Part shown: positions 1 through 8,409 of the stretch, piece after piece | Layout: every line of letters begins with the position of its first letter | Numbering within the stretch: position 1 is the stretch's first letter | Assembly (NCBI GenBank): GCA_039105265.1 | Contig: JAPFFF010000206.1 | Coordinates: 1 to 31,344, forward strand | Direction of reading: 5' to 3' | Source of the DNA: Tritrichomonas musculus | Taxonomy: Eukaryota; Parabasalia; Tritrichomonadida; Tritrichomonadidae | Length of the DNA: 31,344 nt | Program-made: the position numbers and the translations under genes | Notes under the pieces: model-generated | The model's input: the letters and a program-made list of their open reading frames with translations, nothing else | Database searches by the model: none | Told to the model about the DNA's origin: nothing

Positions 1-44
1 TAATTTAATTTTTTGAAAAGCAATTGAATAGAAAAATTCAAAAA

Positions 45-1379
45 ATGAGCAACTTTGTATATGAAGCAAATACATCAATTTTAGGTCCTCAGCCTCCAAA
101 TTCTTTTTATGTTGAAGGAAGATATGTTATTCCAGGGCAAGTTTGGGTTTGGGGTTTAGGGAAAGAAGGGATTCTCGGAGTTCCAACAGATAATGACGGT
201 CATGTTTGTTTTCCATTACGTGTTCCCAAACTCAATAATGTTATCCATGTAGCAGCTGGAATAACAGCCTGTGGTGCTGTTACATCAGAAGGCAAAGTCT
301 ACACGTGGGGCAAAAACACAAATAATCGTCTTCTTCAAAAAGTTGATTTAATTCAGAGCCCAATGATCGTCAACGAACTCAAGTCACATCACATTATATC
401 AATACACTTCAGTGAGCGTCATTCTTGTGCTCTGACCAAGGATGGGAGTCTGTTTTTGTGGGGGAATGGAAGCGGTGGTTGTTTGGGTGATGGAGACTCA
501 TCAAATCACATCACTTCACAACCGCTACTTCACAAATTTGAGTATTCTGTTGTTCAATCAGATGTCAATTTCAATGGCACGATGGTTCTTCTCTCCGACG
601 GAAGTTTGCTTGCTTGTGGCAGCAACGAATTTAGCAGACTTGGCCTGAACGATGAAAACAAATTGAAAATTTTTTCTAAATTTGAGAGAATTGAGAATCT
701 TCCTCCTTGTCGTTACTTCTCGTTTGGGTCGAATTATACACTCGCTATCACCATTGAGAATGACGTGTACGCGTGGGGATTCGGTGGAAGCGGCAATTTA
801 GGAATCAACAAGAAAATCAAATCTGTCAAAATTCCAACGAAAGTCCTGTTTGACATTGGCAAGCCTATTTTGTATGTGTCTGCGCAAGTCGGTGAAATTG
901 AAATCCAAGGAAAGGCAAAAATAACGGAAGAAGGTGAAGAAGGACCAACAAGTTTCGCTTGTGATGTGGACGGCCAAATGTACGGTTGGGGATCTCCTTT
1001 CAAAGGCAAGCTTGGAAACTGCTCTGAAAAAGTTTTGAGTCCAAAAGGATGTGACGAACTCGTCCCTTATAAAATTGGCGGTTTGTCAAAAGATAAAAAA
1101 GTTGTGACTCATTATTTGGAGAATGAAAAAATTGTCCAGGTTTTGTCTTGTCATATTCATTCCGCGTGCCTCGCTGATGATGGAAAGTTGTTCACTTTCG
1201 GCTGCGGTTCTGACGGAAGACTCGGTCAGGATGGATTCTTTTCAAAGGGAATCAAAAGAAGACTGAAGTTTTATCAGAGCAAGCCAACAGCAATCGAAAC
1301 TTTGGTCAGAGAAAAAGTCAAAGTTCAATTTGCTGCAACTTCGAGATTTCACATGATAGCTATCGGCATTCAAGATTAA
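45..1379 (+). CDS. RCC1-repeat (beta-propeller) protein
   Basis: A 444-residue protein built almost wholly of RCC1 repeats. Seen: about seven blades, each ending in a G-x-[VL]-[YF]-x-[WF]-G type strand, for example GQVWVWGLG, GKVYTWGKN, GSLFLWGNG, NDVYAWGFG, GQMYGWGSP and GKLFTFGCG, usually followed by G-x-LG. The ATG at 45 is chosen. The frame is open upstream only through a TTG at 24, an unlikely start here. The TAA stop runs into TAAAG, which fits the trichomonad UAAA poly(A) signal. Known: RCC1 itself is the nuclear exchange factor for Ran, but many seven-bladed RCC1-like proteins do other regulatory or scaffolding work. Inferred: a single-domain RCC1-like protein. It has no FYVE, HECT or kinase domain and no signal peptide, so it is probably cytosolic or nuclear. 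Whether it is the true RanGEF cannot be told; blade 6 holds an unusual acidic insertion (ITEEGEEG). Confidence 0.9.
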   Translation: MSNFVYEANTSILGPQPPNSFYVEGRYVIPGQVWVWGLGKEGILGVPTDNDGHVCFPLRVPKLNNVIHVAAGITACGAVTSEGKVYTWGKNTNNRLLQKVDLIQSPMIVNELKSHHIISIHFSERHSCALTKDGSLFLWGNGSGGCLGDGDSSNHITSQPLLHKFEYSVVQSDVNFNGTMVLLSDGSLLACGSNEFSRLGLNDENKLKIFSKFERIENLPPCRYFSFGSNYTLAITIENDVYAWGFGGSGNLGINKKIKSVKIPTKVLFDIGKPILYVSAQVGEIEIQGKAKITEEGEEGPTSFACDVDGQMYGWGSPFKGKLGNCSEKVLSPKGCDELVPYKIGGLSKDKKVVTHYLENEKIVQVLSCHIHSACLADDGKLFTFGCGSDGRLGQDGFFSKGIKRRLKFYQSKPTAIETLVREKVKVQFAATSRFHMIAIGIQD

Positions 1380-1621
1380 AGTATAATTTATATAAAAAAA
1401 AATGTATTTGATTATATTATTCTTATGATTGTTTTATATTTTAGAAACATTTGAAGTGAAAAAGTAGGCAGATGAATTGAACTTAAAACCTTTGACATTT
1501 GCAAAAAAAATTGAATAAACCTCAGAAAAACAAACTTTTTGAGAATAAATATTTATTTAATAAAATTGATAAATAAAAGGTTGTTATTAATGATTTAATA
1601 GTATTTATTTATAATACTTTT

Positions 1622-2335
1622 TTATTGTTGTTCGACGATTTTTACATTTACATTGTTTTGAATTGCAAGATAATTTGAATTAATCTTAAATGGAAGTGAG
1701 ATCTCAATTAATGATGAGCATCCAAAGAAAAGAAGTTCGCCAATTTGCTTCACTGAAGAAGGAATTTCAATCTTTTTCAATGATGTGCATCCTTTGAAAG
1801 CGCATTTTCCAATAGATGTCACTGAAGAAGGAATCGAAATATTGGACAATAAAACGCAATCACTAAATGCAAAACCGCCAATTGACTTCACTGAAGACGG
1901 AATAAAAATGTCTTTCAATCCAGAACAAGTGCCAAAAGCATAGTAACCAATTGATAATATTGAGGATGGTATTGAAACTCTTTTCAATGACTTGCAGCCA
2001 ATGAAAGTATAATTTTCAATTGATGTCAAATGGCATGGCTCTTCAAAAGTCACTTTGGACAATGACCCGCAATCACTGAATCCCCAAGAACCCAGTTTTT
2101 GAATGGAAGAAGCGATTATTGCTTCAATTAAATTATCACAATTACTAAAGGCATACTTTTCAATTGTCGTAATTGTCTCTGGAATGATTAACTCTTTCAA
2201 AAATAAGCATTTTCGAAAAGTGTCACTTTTTATCACTTCACCATTATTAGTAAATAAAAACTGGTAAACATCATTTCTATCTTTTTCTAAAGCAATAATG
2301 ATTGGTTCTTTGTTAAAAAAAGTTTTAAAACAGGA
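1622..2335 (-). pseudogene. BspA-type leucine-rich repeat segment, 5' part missing or split
   Basis: Seen: at least eight repeats of about 23 residues of the LRR_5/BspA type, with cores such as IPSSVKSIGGFAFSDC and IPSSVTSIGKCAFKGC, ending at a TAA that reads TAAAAA. The frame is open up to an in-frame TAA at 2336-2338. There is no plausible ATG at its head: the upstream-most methionine-like codon is a GTG at 2236. The 30 or so residues before the repeats (NKEPIIIALEKDRND, then VYQFLFTNNGEV) look like the start of an ankyrin unit. Known: BspA-like LRR proteins are a huge trichomonad family, many at the cell surface, but here no signal peptide or membrane segment is seen. Inferred: the 3' part of a larger ankyrin+LRR gene, or a decaying fragment of one. 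The piece at 2453-2539 lies in the same frame, separated by a single TAA, which favours a recently broken gene or an unrecognised expression mechanism. Confidence 0.6.
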
Positions 2336-2452
2336 TTAATAAATAAAAAAATATTTTAAATTGGATGAAATTAGTGAAAAAAACGTTATTTTAAAAACAA
2401 ATAATAAAAAAAAAATTCCATGAAAATATAAATTGAATAAAACTGACTTGAT

Positions 2453-2539
2453 ATGTATGTCAATTGTTGGCTGAGAAAATAATAATTTAACAATGTTTAA
2501 ATTGCCTTTTTGTGCTGCAGCATACAATGGTGTCTTATT
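2453..2539 (-). pseudogene. Isolated ankyrin repeat unit
   Basis: Seen: one clear ankyrin repeat, N-K-T-P-L-Y-A-A-A-Q-K-G-N then LNIVKLLFSQPTIDIH, with the diagnostic TPLxxAAxxGNxxIVKLLL pattern. It is flanked on both sides by AT-rich, non-repeat sequence: about 152 nt towards the 369-residue gene and about 138 nt towards the LRR segment. It is in a different frame from the former and the same frame as the latter. Inferred: an internal piece of an ankyrin gene that once or still joins the two neighbours. It has no start codon of its own. The flanking spacers show no GTAYGT donor or ACTAAC...AG acceptor typical of trichomonad introns. Confidence 0.6.
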
Positions 2540-2670
2540 TAAAAAGATAATTTTGAAACGTTGTTTATAAAAAATTATTTATTTTGAAATTATTTTCGTG
2601 AACGAATTGGTTTTGGTTTTCGAAATGAAATTAACAAAATTATTAATTTTGGAATTTCATTAAAAAAAAT

Positions 2671-3780
2671 CTAAATAAAAATGATAGAATCATTGATATC
2701 AATCTTTGTAGTCTTTAAAAGAATATCAACAAGAGTGCAATAATTATATTTGCATAAATAAAAAAAGCTAAAAATGTCGTTCAATTGATTTGGGAAATAA
2801 CAAAAGTTGATAAATTTGAATACATTTGAATAGATTGAATAGTCCATTTGAAAGTTTTCATCCAACAAATAAACTTGAATAAAATTGGCCATTTCAAGAT
2901 GATGACATTTGATTGATTCATTCAAGCAATATTTGTAAGTGCCATTATATTGTTCAATTTTATTTTCTTTCAAAAATTGAATGATTTCTCTATTGTTTCC
3001 ATGAACAGCAAAAAGCCACAATTGTGGTGAACACTCGGCTTGATTATGAAATAAAAATTTCAGTATTTGAAATGATCCAAAGAAAGCAGCATATTCAATT
3101 AAGCTTGTAGGTTTATGTAGCAATGAATAATTGGTCTCAAAAATCGAAGATTCAAGTTTTAATGAAAATGAAAATCTGACTCTGTTTGCATAAATAATGA
3201 AATTTTCAATTGAATCTTCTCGAATCAATTGTGAAATTAATTCTTCATTTTCGCCTCTTTTTCTAAGTTCTTCAAAAGTAGCGGAACTTTTTTGTTCTAT
3301 TTCTTGTATTTTGTTTTCAATTTCTTTTTGGATTTTTGGCTCTAAAAACGTTTTTAATTCGGGATAAAAATACATTGAATAATGGCCTTTGATGAACTTT
3401 TTCTTTGTAAGCATTATATCCGCTATCTTGTTTTCAACTGTTATAATTTTTTCTTTTAATAGAAAAAGAAGTAATCTTTTGTTTTTCCGAAAAATATGAA
3501 AGATTTGGAAATTTGAGAAGCTTTGTTTGATCTCGTTTTGAAACATTAAAAGTATTTTTTCTAACCTTTCATAGAAATTTGACGTTCGCTTATGATTAGT
3601 AATATTTACCAATAAAGAGAGAAACATTTGTAGTTCCTGTGGATCTTGTTGAATTTTTTGATCTTTGATAATATTGATTAAATTTATATATTTTTCTTCT
3701 ATCTCATGTTCGCATTCAATAAATGATAGTAGGCCCTTCTGTATATCTTTTTTCTGCGACAAATATTGTTGGATTTCCAT
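2671..3780 (-). CDS. DUF3447/ankyrin-repeat protein, 5' portion of an ankyrin family gene
   Basis: A 369-residue protein starting at a good ATG (3780). Residues 1-180 are a lysine/glutamate-rich helical head typical of the large trichomonad ankyrin family. About 185-275 match the DUF3447 pattern: a long helix pair, then SLIEYAAFFGSFQILKFLF and LWLFAVHGNNREIIQFLKE, i.e. degenerate ankyrin helices. The tail HHLEMANFIQ and CTLVDILLKTTKIDIN are further ankyrin-like units. The reading frame stops seven codons after the IDIN motif that closes an ankyrin unit. Known: full-length relatives usually continue with many canonical ankyrin repeats. Seen: a lone canonical repeat follows 152 nt downstream in another frame, then LRRs. 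Inferred: either a short, complete DUF3447 protein or the intact 5' part of a broken ankyrin-LRR gene. The function (protein-protein interaction) is generic and the partner unknown. No Inr-like TCA motif is seen directly upstream. Confidence 0.75.
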   Translation of the reverse strand: MEIQQYLSQKKDIQKGLLSFIECEHEIEEKYINLINIIKDQKIQQDPQELQMFLSLLVNITNHKRTSNFYERLEKILLMFQNEIKQSFSNFQIFHIFRKNKRLLLFLLKEKIITVENKIADIMLTKKKFIKGHYSMYFYPELKTFLEPKIQKEIENKIQEIEQKSSATFEELRKRGENEELISQLIREDSIENFIIYANRVRFSFSLKLESSIFETNYSLLHKPTSLIEYAAFFGSFQILKFLFHNQAECSPQLWLFAVHGNNREIIQFLKENKIEQYNGTYKYCLNESIKCHHLEMANFIQVYLLDENFQMDYSIYSNVFKFINFCYFPNQLNDIFSFFYLCKYNYCTLVDILLKTTKIDINDSIIFI

Positions 3781-3970
3781 CTTCGATAAAGATTATAACT
3801 ATTCAAAAAGTTTATTGAAATTTTATTTCTATTGAAAAATTTTTAAAATTAAAAAATATAAATATAGTCACATATATTATTGAAATCCGAAATTGTTCAA
3901 GATATCTGTAAAATTGTTATCATTATAAATAAAATATTAAAGAATCATTCATCAGATTATAAATTTTTAT

Positions 3971-6709
3971 TTAAAATTGGTCATCATCGATTAAAACATC
4001 TTCAATATTCATTTCATTTTTCTTTGGTTCTAAATGGCAAATAACAATGCATGCAATTGCAATTGCCACAGCAATGAAACCTACAAGAGAGCAGCAAATG
4101 ATAATAATTACAAGTGTCTTTTTGCTTAGTTTGCCTCCATCAGCTTTTTTATTATCATCATCATTATCTACATTCTTTAAATAGAGTTTAAAATTGTTCA
4201 TTGTGCATGAGTCGCCTTCTTCATTACATTGAATAATTGAATCATCACCAATTTTTTCTGGCTGACTCTTTAGGCCATAAAATACGATTTCGCTGATGTA
4301 AGTGTTCTCAATATCAGAAGGAACTGATTTCTCAATTGGCTCACGTTTTTCAATTCGAATTGAATTATTTTCAAAGATGATTTTTCTATTCAAAAATTCA
4401 CCTTTTTCATAATTGAATGAAATTCCATCGTCCAAGTAAAAATCACCTCTTGCATTTCCATCTTCATCACAGCCAACGATCAATCTCAATGAACTCTTCA
4501 TTGTCTCCTTCATATTTCTGCCAACATCAGTGAAGAAAGGGACGATAGAGCCGCCTTTGATGAAGGCTGGCAATGACTCAATATTCACGTCAATTGAAAC
4601 AGTTGATGACGCTGAACCAATCTTGTGTCCGTTTGTCATATTGTACCAAATTCCTGGTGGTATAATGATTGTTCTTTTGGCAGCATTTTCATCAACAATT
4701 GGGGCAATCATCAATGATTGTCCAAGAATAAATTGATCGTCAACATCGTGAAGATTTTCAACTTCTGGATACAAGGCAAACAAAGGAAGAACTGGTGGAA
4801 TTCCTGTTTCATGAGAGTTTTGTATCGATGTGTACCAAAGCGGTGCTGCTTCATAACGTCTTCTTGTTGAATTCAAAAGAAGTTCATATGTTGAATCATC
4901 AAACAAGAATGGCTCACGATGATTCATGTCTCTATGACAATGACTTCTAAACAATGGATAAGAGAAAGCGCCTGCTTGATGCCATCTTGATATGAGTTGC
5001 GGCGTTGTGTTTCCATTGAAACCGCCGAGATCAGCTCCAGTGAGAGGCAAGCCACACAAGCCGGAAACAATTGACATCGAAATTGAATGCCGAAGATGTT
5101 TGTAGGTCGCTTCATTAGCACCGCTCCACACCCAGCAGTACTTCTGCGATCCGGCGAAGAAAGAGCGAGATAAAACAAACGGGCGAATGTTTCTATCGTC
5201 GTTCCGATTGATGAGTCCTTCGTGTGTGGCTGAATGCATCAGAATGCCATATAAATTACGTACTTCACGATACTCATAACCGTTGAAATAAACGTTCTCC
5301 TTTGGAAAAGTTCCTTCAACTGATGAAAAAACAGTTGGCTCGTTCATGTCATTCCAGAAATATACATTGGGTGCGCTTTCATTTGCTTGATACTTATACA
5401 GGCTACTCCACCATTTGTGAACGGTTGGATTCAAAAAGTCGGGCCAGAATGATGGACCAGGCCAGCAGCTGCCTTTGAATGGAGTAACTCCATCACTTTC
5501 ATTGATCAAAAAGCCGTGTTCTTTAGCATATTTGAATTGAAAATGGGTGTCATCATCAGGAAGATGAGGATCATTCAATCTGATCAAAAATCTGTTCTGG
5601 CCAGATAGCTTCTGAAAAAGTGAATCTGGATTTGGAAAAGCGCTCAAATTGAATCGAAATGGCTGGAAATTGTGAAGATGATCAACATCAAGCCAAATTG
5701 CATCCAATGGGAATTTTCTATTATCGAGCTCATCAATGATCTGTTCTACTTCATCTTGTGTTTTGTAGCCCCATTTTGACTGGTGGTAGCCGATAGAAAA
5801 AATTGGCGGGATTTCATGTCTTCCAGTCAATTTTGTGTAACTATTCAAAATATCAAAAATTTTGCCTGTAAACACAACAAAATCAGCATAACCACCCTCA
5901 CTCAAAAGTCGAACGTTTCTCAAATCTTGATCGTTATCGGTTGAAATTTTCAGAAAAGTGTCAGTTGGATTCATCCAAAAAAATGAGATCATTTCACTTG
6001 CTGAATGTCCGTGGATGAGGGGAACATGGCCATAATCAGAAAATGAATCAATATTTGTCATTCTTAATGGTTCTCCTATTGTATCCTCAAAATTGAGAGA
6101 ATTGTCGGTTTCACAAAAACCGGTAATTCGAGTTTTTTTGCCTCGAAAAGAAAAATCAATTCCAGTTGCAGTTGCTCCGTTTTTAATGGTATCATTCATG
6201 TAGTAAGGCCAATAATCAGGTGTAACTTTCTCTCCTTTATGTTCGAATAGTAAATTTTGATTGTAATTGATGTAAAGCATTGAATTGTATTTGTCAGAAA
6301 TTGAGATGTAAAATGGTGACAAATGTATCTCAGCACGGCATTCATTGGAAATCAAAATCAATTTATCTGATTGATTATCATATGATAATGGTAAATGTTT
6401 GTTAATGACTTCTTGATTAACTACAAAAGAATTTTCTGCTAATTTATACCTATTAAAATTCTCGTGATTTGTTGGTATAAAACGAATTCGAAAACTATTG
6501 TTTTGCATTAAATAAACAATAAGTTTTAAATTATCTGTTTCATTAAAATTTAAAAGATCTGCTGTAAATTCGTATTTTTCAACATCGAAATTTGGATTTC
6601 TTAAAGACCATTCATTAATTTTATCAATATTATGATAACAAAATCTCATATCTTTGCATTTTTTGTATTCTTCATATGAAGAAGCAATAGCAACCCAAAA
6701 TAAAATCAT
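3971..6709 (-). CDS. Family GH31 alpha-glucosidase-like, membrane-anchored, acid/base Asp replaced
   Basis: A 912-residue protein. Seen: a short hydrophobic signal-like start (MILFWVAIASS) followed by a Cys-x3-Phe-Cys segment (KKCKDMRFC) like the N-terminus of ER glucosidase II alpha; a GH31 (beta/alpha)8 core with WLDVDH (about 340), the nucleophile motif WNDMNEP (Asp454), FVLSRSFFAGSQ, PLTGADLGGF and RSHCHRDMNHREP; then beta domains; then a C-terminal membrane helix at about 865-890 and an acidic 22-residue tail. Known: GH31 enzymes use Asp in W-x-G-D-N as acid/base. Here the motif reads WSGAN, so Ala531 sits there, 77 residues after Asp454 (human glucosidase II alpha has a 76-residue spacing). 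The usual YFTWD near subsite -1 is also altered (PFRFN). Inferred: a secretory or surface GH31 that is catalytically dead or strongly changed. Neither glucosidase II alpha nor its close kin normally has a C-terminal anchor. The stop runs into TAAATAAA. Confidence 0.85.
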   Translation of the reverse strand: MILFWVAIASSYEEYKKCKDMRFCYHNIDKINEWSLRNPNFDVEKYEFTADLLNFNETDNLKLIVYLMQNNSFRIRFIPTNHENFNRYKLAENSFVVNQEVINKHLPLSYDNQSDKLILISNECRAEIHLSPFYISISDKYNSMLYINYNQNLLFEHKGEKVTPDYWPYYMNDTIKNGATATGIDFSFRGKKTRITGFCETDNSLNFEDTIGEPLRMTNIDSFSDYGHVPLIHGHSASEMISFFWMNPTDTFLKISTDNDQDLRNVRLLSEGGYADFVVFTGKIFDILNSYTKLTGRHEIPPIFSIGYHQSKWGYKTQDEVEQIIDELDNRKFPLDAIWLDVDHLHNFQPFRFNLSAFPNPDSLFQKLSGQNRFLIRLNDPHLPDDDTHFQFKYAKEHGFLINESDGVTPFKGSCWPGPSFWPDFLNPTVHKWWSSLYKYQANESAPNVYFWNDMNEPTVFSSVEGTFPKENVYFNGYEYREVRNLYGILMHSATHEGLINRNDDRNIRPFVLSRSFFAGSQKYCWVWSGANEATYKHLRHSISMSIVSGLCGLPLTGADLGGFNGNTTPQLISRWHQAGAFSYPLFRSHCHRDMNHREPFLFDDSTYELLLNSTRRRYEAAPLWYTSIQNSHETGIPPVLPLFALYPEVENLHDVDDQFILGQSLMIAPIVDENAAKRTIIIPPGIWYNMTNGHKIGSASSTVSIDVNIESLPAFIKGGSIVPFFTDVGRNMKETMKSSLRLIVGCDEDGNARGDFYLDDGISFNYEKGEFLNRKIIFENNSIRIEKREPIEKSVPSDIENTYISEIVFYGLKSQPEKIGDDSIIQCNEEGDSCTMNNFKLYLKNVDNDDDNKKADGGKLSKKTLVIIIICCSLVGFIAVAIAIACIVICHLEPKKNEMNIEDVLIDDDQF

Positions 6710-6717
6710 TTTATGAA

Positions 6718-6722
6718 AATGA
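6718..6722 (-). promoter_or_regulatory. Candidate initiator (Inr) of the GH31 gene
   Basis: Seen: TCATT on the minus strand, with its A at 6720, 11 nt before the ATG at 6709. Known: the core promoter of Trichomonas genes is an Inr, TCA(+1)Y(T/A), normally 5-20 nt before the start codon. Motif and spacing both fit. It is short, so chance occurrence in AT-rich DNA cannot be excluded. Confidence 0.45.
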
Positions 6723-7347
6723 TTAAAATTTTGAAATATTAGTTTTATTTCAAAAAATAACCAATTAGTTCATTTTTGCAATAGTATATTTATATTTAAA
6801 AATAAATTTATGTTTTAATTTTAGAATTAATTTTATTTTTCTCTTTAAAATATTGAGATATATTTAAAAAAAGTATTTAAGCAAAATTAAAAGGAAAAAA
6901 GAGTTGTAAATTATTCTGAGAACAAAATTGAATCATCATTGAATATGTTATAAAACCCAAAAAATTATTTAAAACCAATTAAAATAATTAAAAAAGATAA
7001 AAATTATAAAAGCAATTTAATCAAAATTAAAAAATATACACTTTTTGAATTAAAACGCATTCAAAAAAACAATCCAATATGTAAAATATAATTTTGGTGA
7101 TTTTGAGGTTACAACTTTTAATTATTCATCAAAAGTAATATTTTATCTATTAATGATAATACTTTAAATTATTTTCATGATTAAAGTTTATTTTATTTGA
7201 TTATACAACTTCAAATAGTTTTATTTGAAATAATGATTTTAATAGGATAAATACTCATATGACGATAATTAAATATTATTTAATTTGTTTAAAATGTTGT
7301 ATACTTAGCAATTATCAATATAAACTTATTTATAAATAAATCAAAAA
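6723..7347. other. AT-rich intergenic spacer, nothing recognised
   Basis: About 625 bases between the GH31 promoter and the first transposon. It is dominated by A/T runs, with no open frame of note on either strand, no inverted repeats longer than about 12 bp that I could see, and no RNA-gene pattern. Confidence 0.5.
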
Positions 7348-7357
7348 ATTAAATAGT
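7348..7357. repeat. Left TSD of the 2.7-kb element
   Basis: ATTAAATAGT, identical to the 10 bases directly after the right TIR at 10061-10070. Confidence 0.75.
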
Positions 7358-7900
7358 AGTGTGGCGATTTGATTTCAGAGCCATTCTGAATTTTCTCAGA
7401 AATTTAAATGATGGCTCTGAATTTTTTGAATTTTTATAAGTAAATTTTTTTTTTTATCAATTTATTAAAATATTAAGCACATTTATTTAAAAAAAATAAA
7501 AATATACCATATAGATAATAAATTACATGCTTTTTATAAAACAAAATGGAGTTTAAACAAACTCTTTTATGATTAATAAGTATAAAATATTTGAATTTTT
7601 TTTAGAAATAAAGATAATATTTTATACAAGAAATATGAATTTATCATGTAGTATCCTTATTCATTGCATTGAAATCTTGTATAATTCAATATTTGATTGA
7701 AATTTCAAATAATATAATTTAGATCTTTGAAATAAATCATTTTATTACCGGATAATATTATTTTTTATGCATCAATAAATGTATTAAAAACTTTTCAGGA
7801 AGGAATCATAGCCAAAATCTCCTAAATAATGAAATATTTAATGATCTTACATTTTTGATAAAAAAATCTAGCTACCTTATTCAATATTATTTAATTTGCG

Positions 7901-8215
7901 TTATTTATGAAAAAAACATTTATGATTTTTTGCTCCTTTCTTTGAAAATAAATAGCTTCCGCATAATTGGCATTGATATGCTTTAGAAACATGGATTTTA
8001 TCTTCCATAATCAATCTGATTTCGATGAAAATATTATTATATTGATTTTTGTATATTGTTGTTTTAATCATATTGGGATGCCACAATGTTATTTCTTGCA
8101 TTTTTACAAAAATATAAGCGACCAAATAAATCATCAAATATGATTTCAATGAACTCATATAATTTTTAAAATGAAAAAGTTTTAAAAATTGAACGTCGCT
8201 CTGAATATTTTTCAA
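7901..8215 (-). CDS. C2H2 zinc-finger-like frame inside the 2.7-kb element
   Basis: Seen: an open frame of about 105 codons with no ATG at its head (a TTG lies at 8215 and the frame is open a little further upstream). Its end reads YQCQLCGSYLFSKKGAKNH followed by KCFFH, i.e. C-x2-C-x12-H-x4-H with an aromatic residue two before the first Cys, a good classical C2H2 finger. The preceding 80 residues are hydrophobic/aromatic and resemble nothing I can name. Inferred: the 3' end of a decayed element-encoded protein, possibly a DNA-binding transposition protein. It may be chance in such AT-rich DNA, but the finger spacing is exact. The rest of the protein upstream is not readable. Confidence 0.3.
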   Translation of the reverse strand: MKNIQSDVQFLKLFHFKNYMSSLKSYLMIYLVAYIFVKMQEITLWHPNMIKTTIYKNQYNNIFIEIRLIMEDKIHVSKAYQCQLCGSYLFSKKGAKNHKCFFHK

Positions 8216-8368
8216 TACCCAAACTATGATTTTTATTTGTTTTGCCTATTTTGAAAGAATGAATGCGAATTATTAAAAATGAATGCTAAATTAATATTTC
8301 CCATGAGGTTTTCTTTTGATAAAGCATGTTTTAAATAATGAAACCAGACTTTTTTTGAATATATATTT

Positions 8369-8409
8369 TTACCCAGGTTAACCTTAGAATTGATATTTTG
8401 TAAAATATT
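8369..8409 (+). repeat. Perfect 41-bp inverted repeat, left arm
   Basis: Begins TTACCCAGGTTAACC and matches 9699-9739 as an exact reverse complement over 41 bases. It contains the palindrome GGTTAACC. It could be the TIR of an element nested inside the 2.7-kb transposon, but I see no target duplication beside it. Confidence 0.7.

Noticed and set aside
24-44. Upstream extension of the RCC1 protein from TTG at 24
   Set aside because: Seven extra codons from a non-ATG start in a eukaryote; the ATG at 45 precedes the first recognisable blade and is the better start.
734-1009. 91-codon minus-strand frame opposite the RCC1 gene
   Set aside because: Shadow of the RCC1 coding sequence; no family resemblance.
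2315-2691. Canonical spliceosomal introns between the ankyrin units
   Set aside because: Neither spacer has GTAYGT at its 5' side or the ACTAAC-type branch/acceptor motif known for trichomonad introns.
4530-4736. Plus-strand frame and the 84-codon frame at 4924-5178 within the GH31 gene
   Set aside because: Both overlap the well-supported GH31 frame and have no recognisable motifs.
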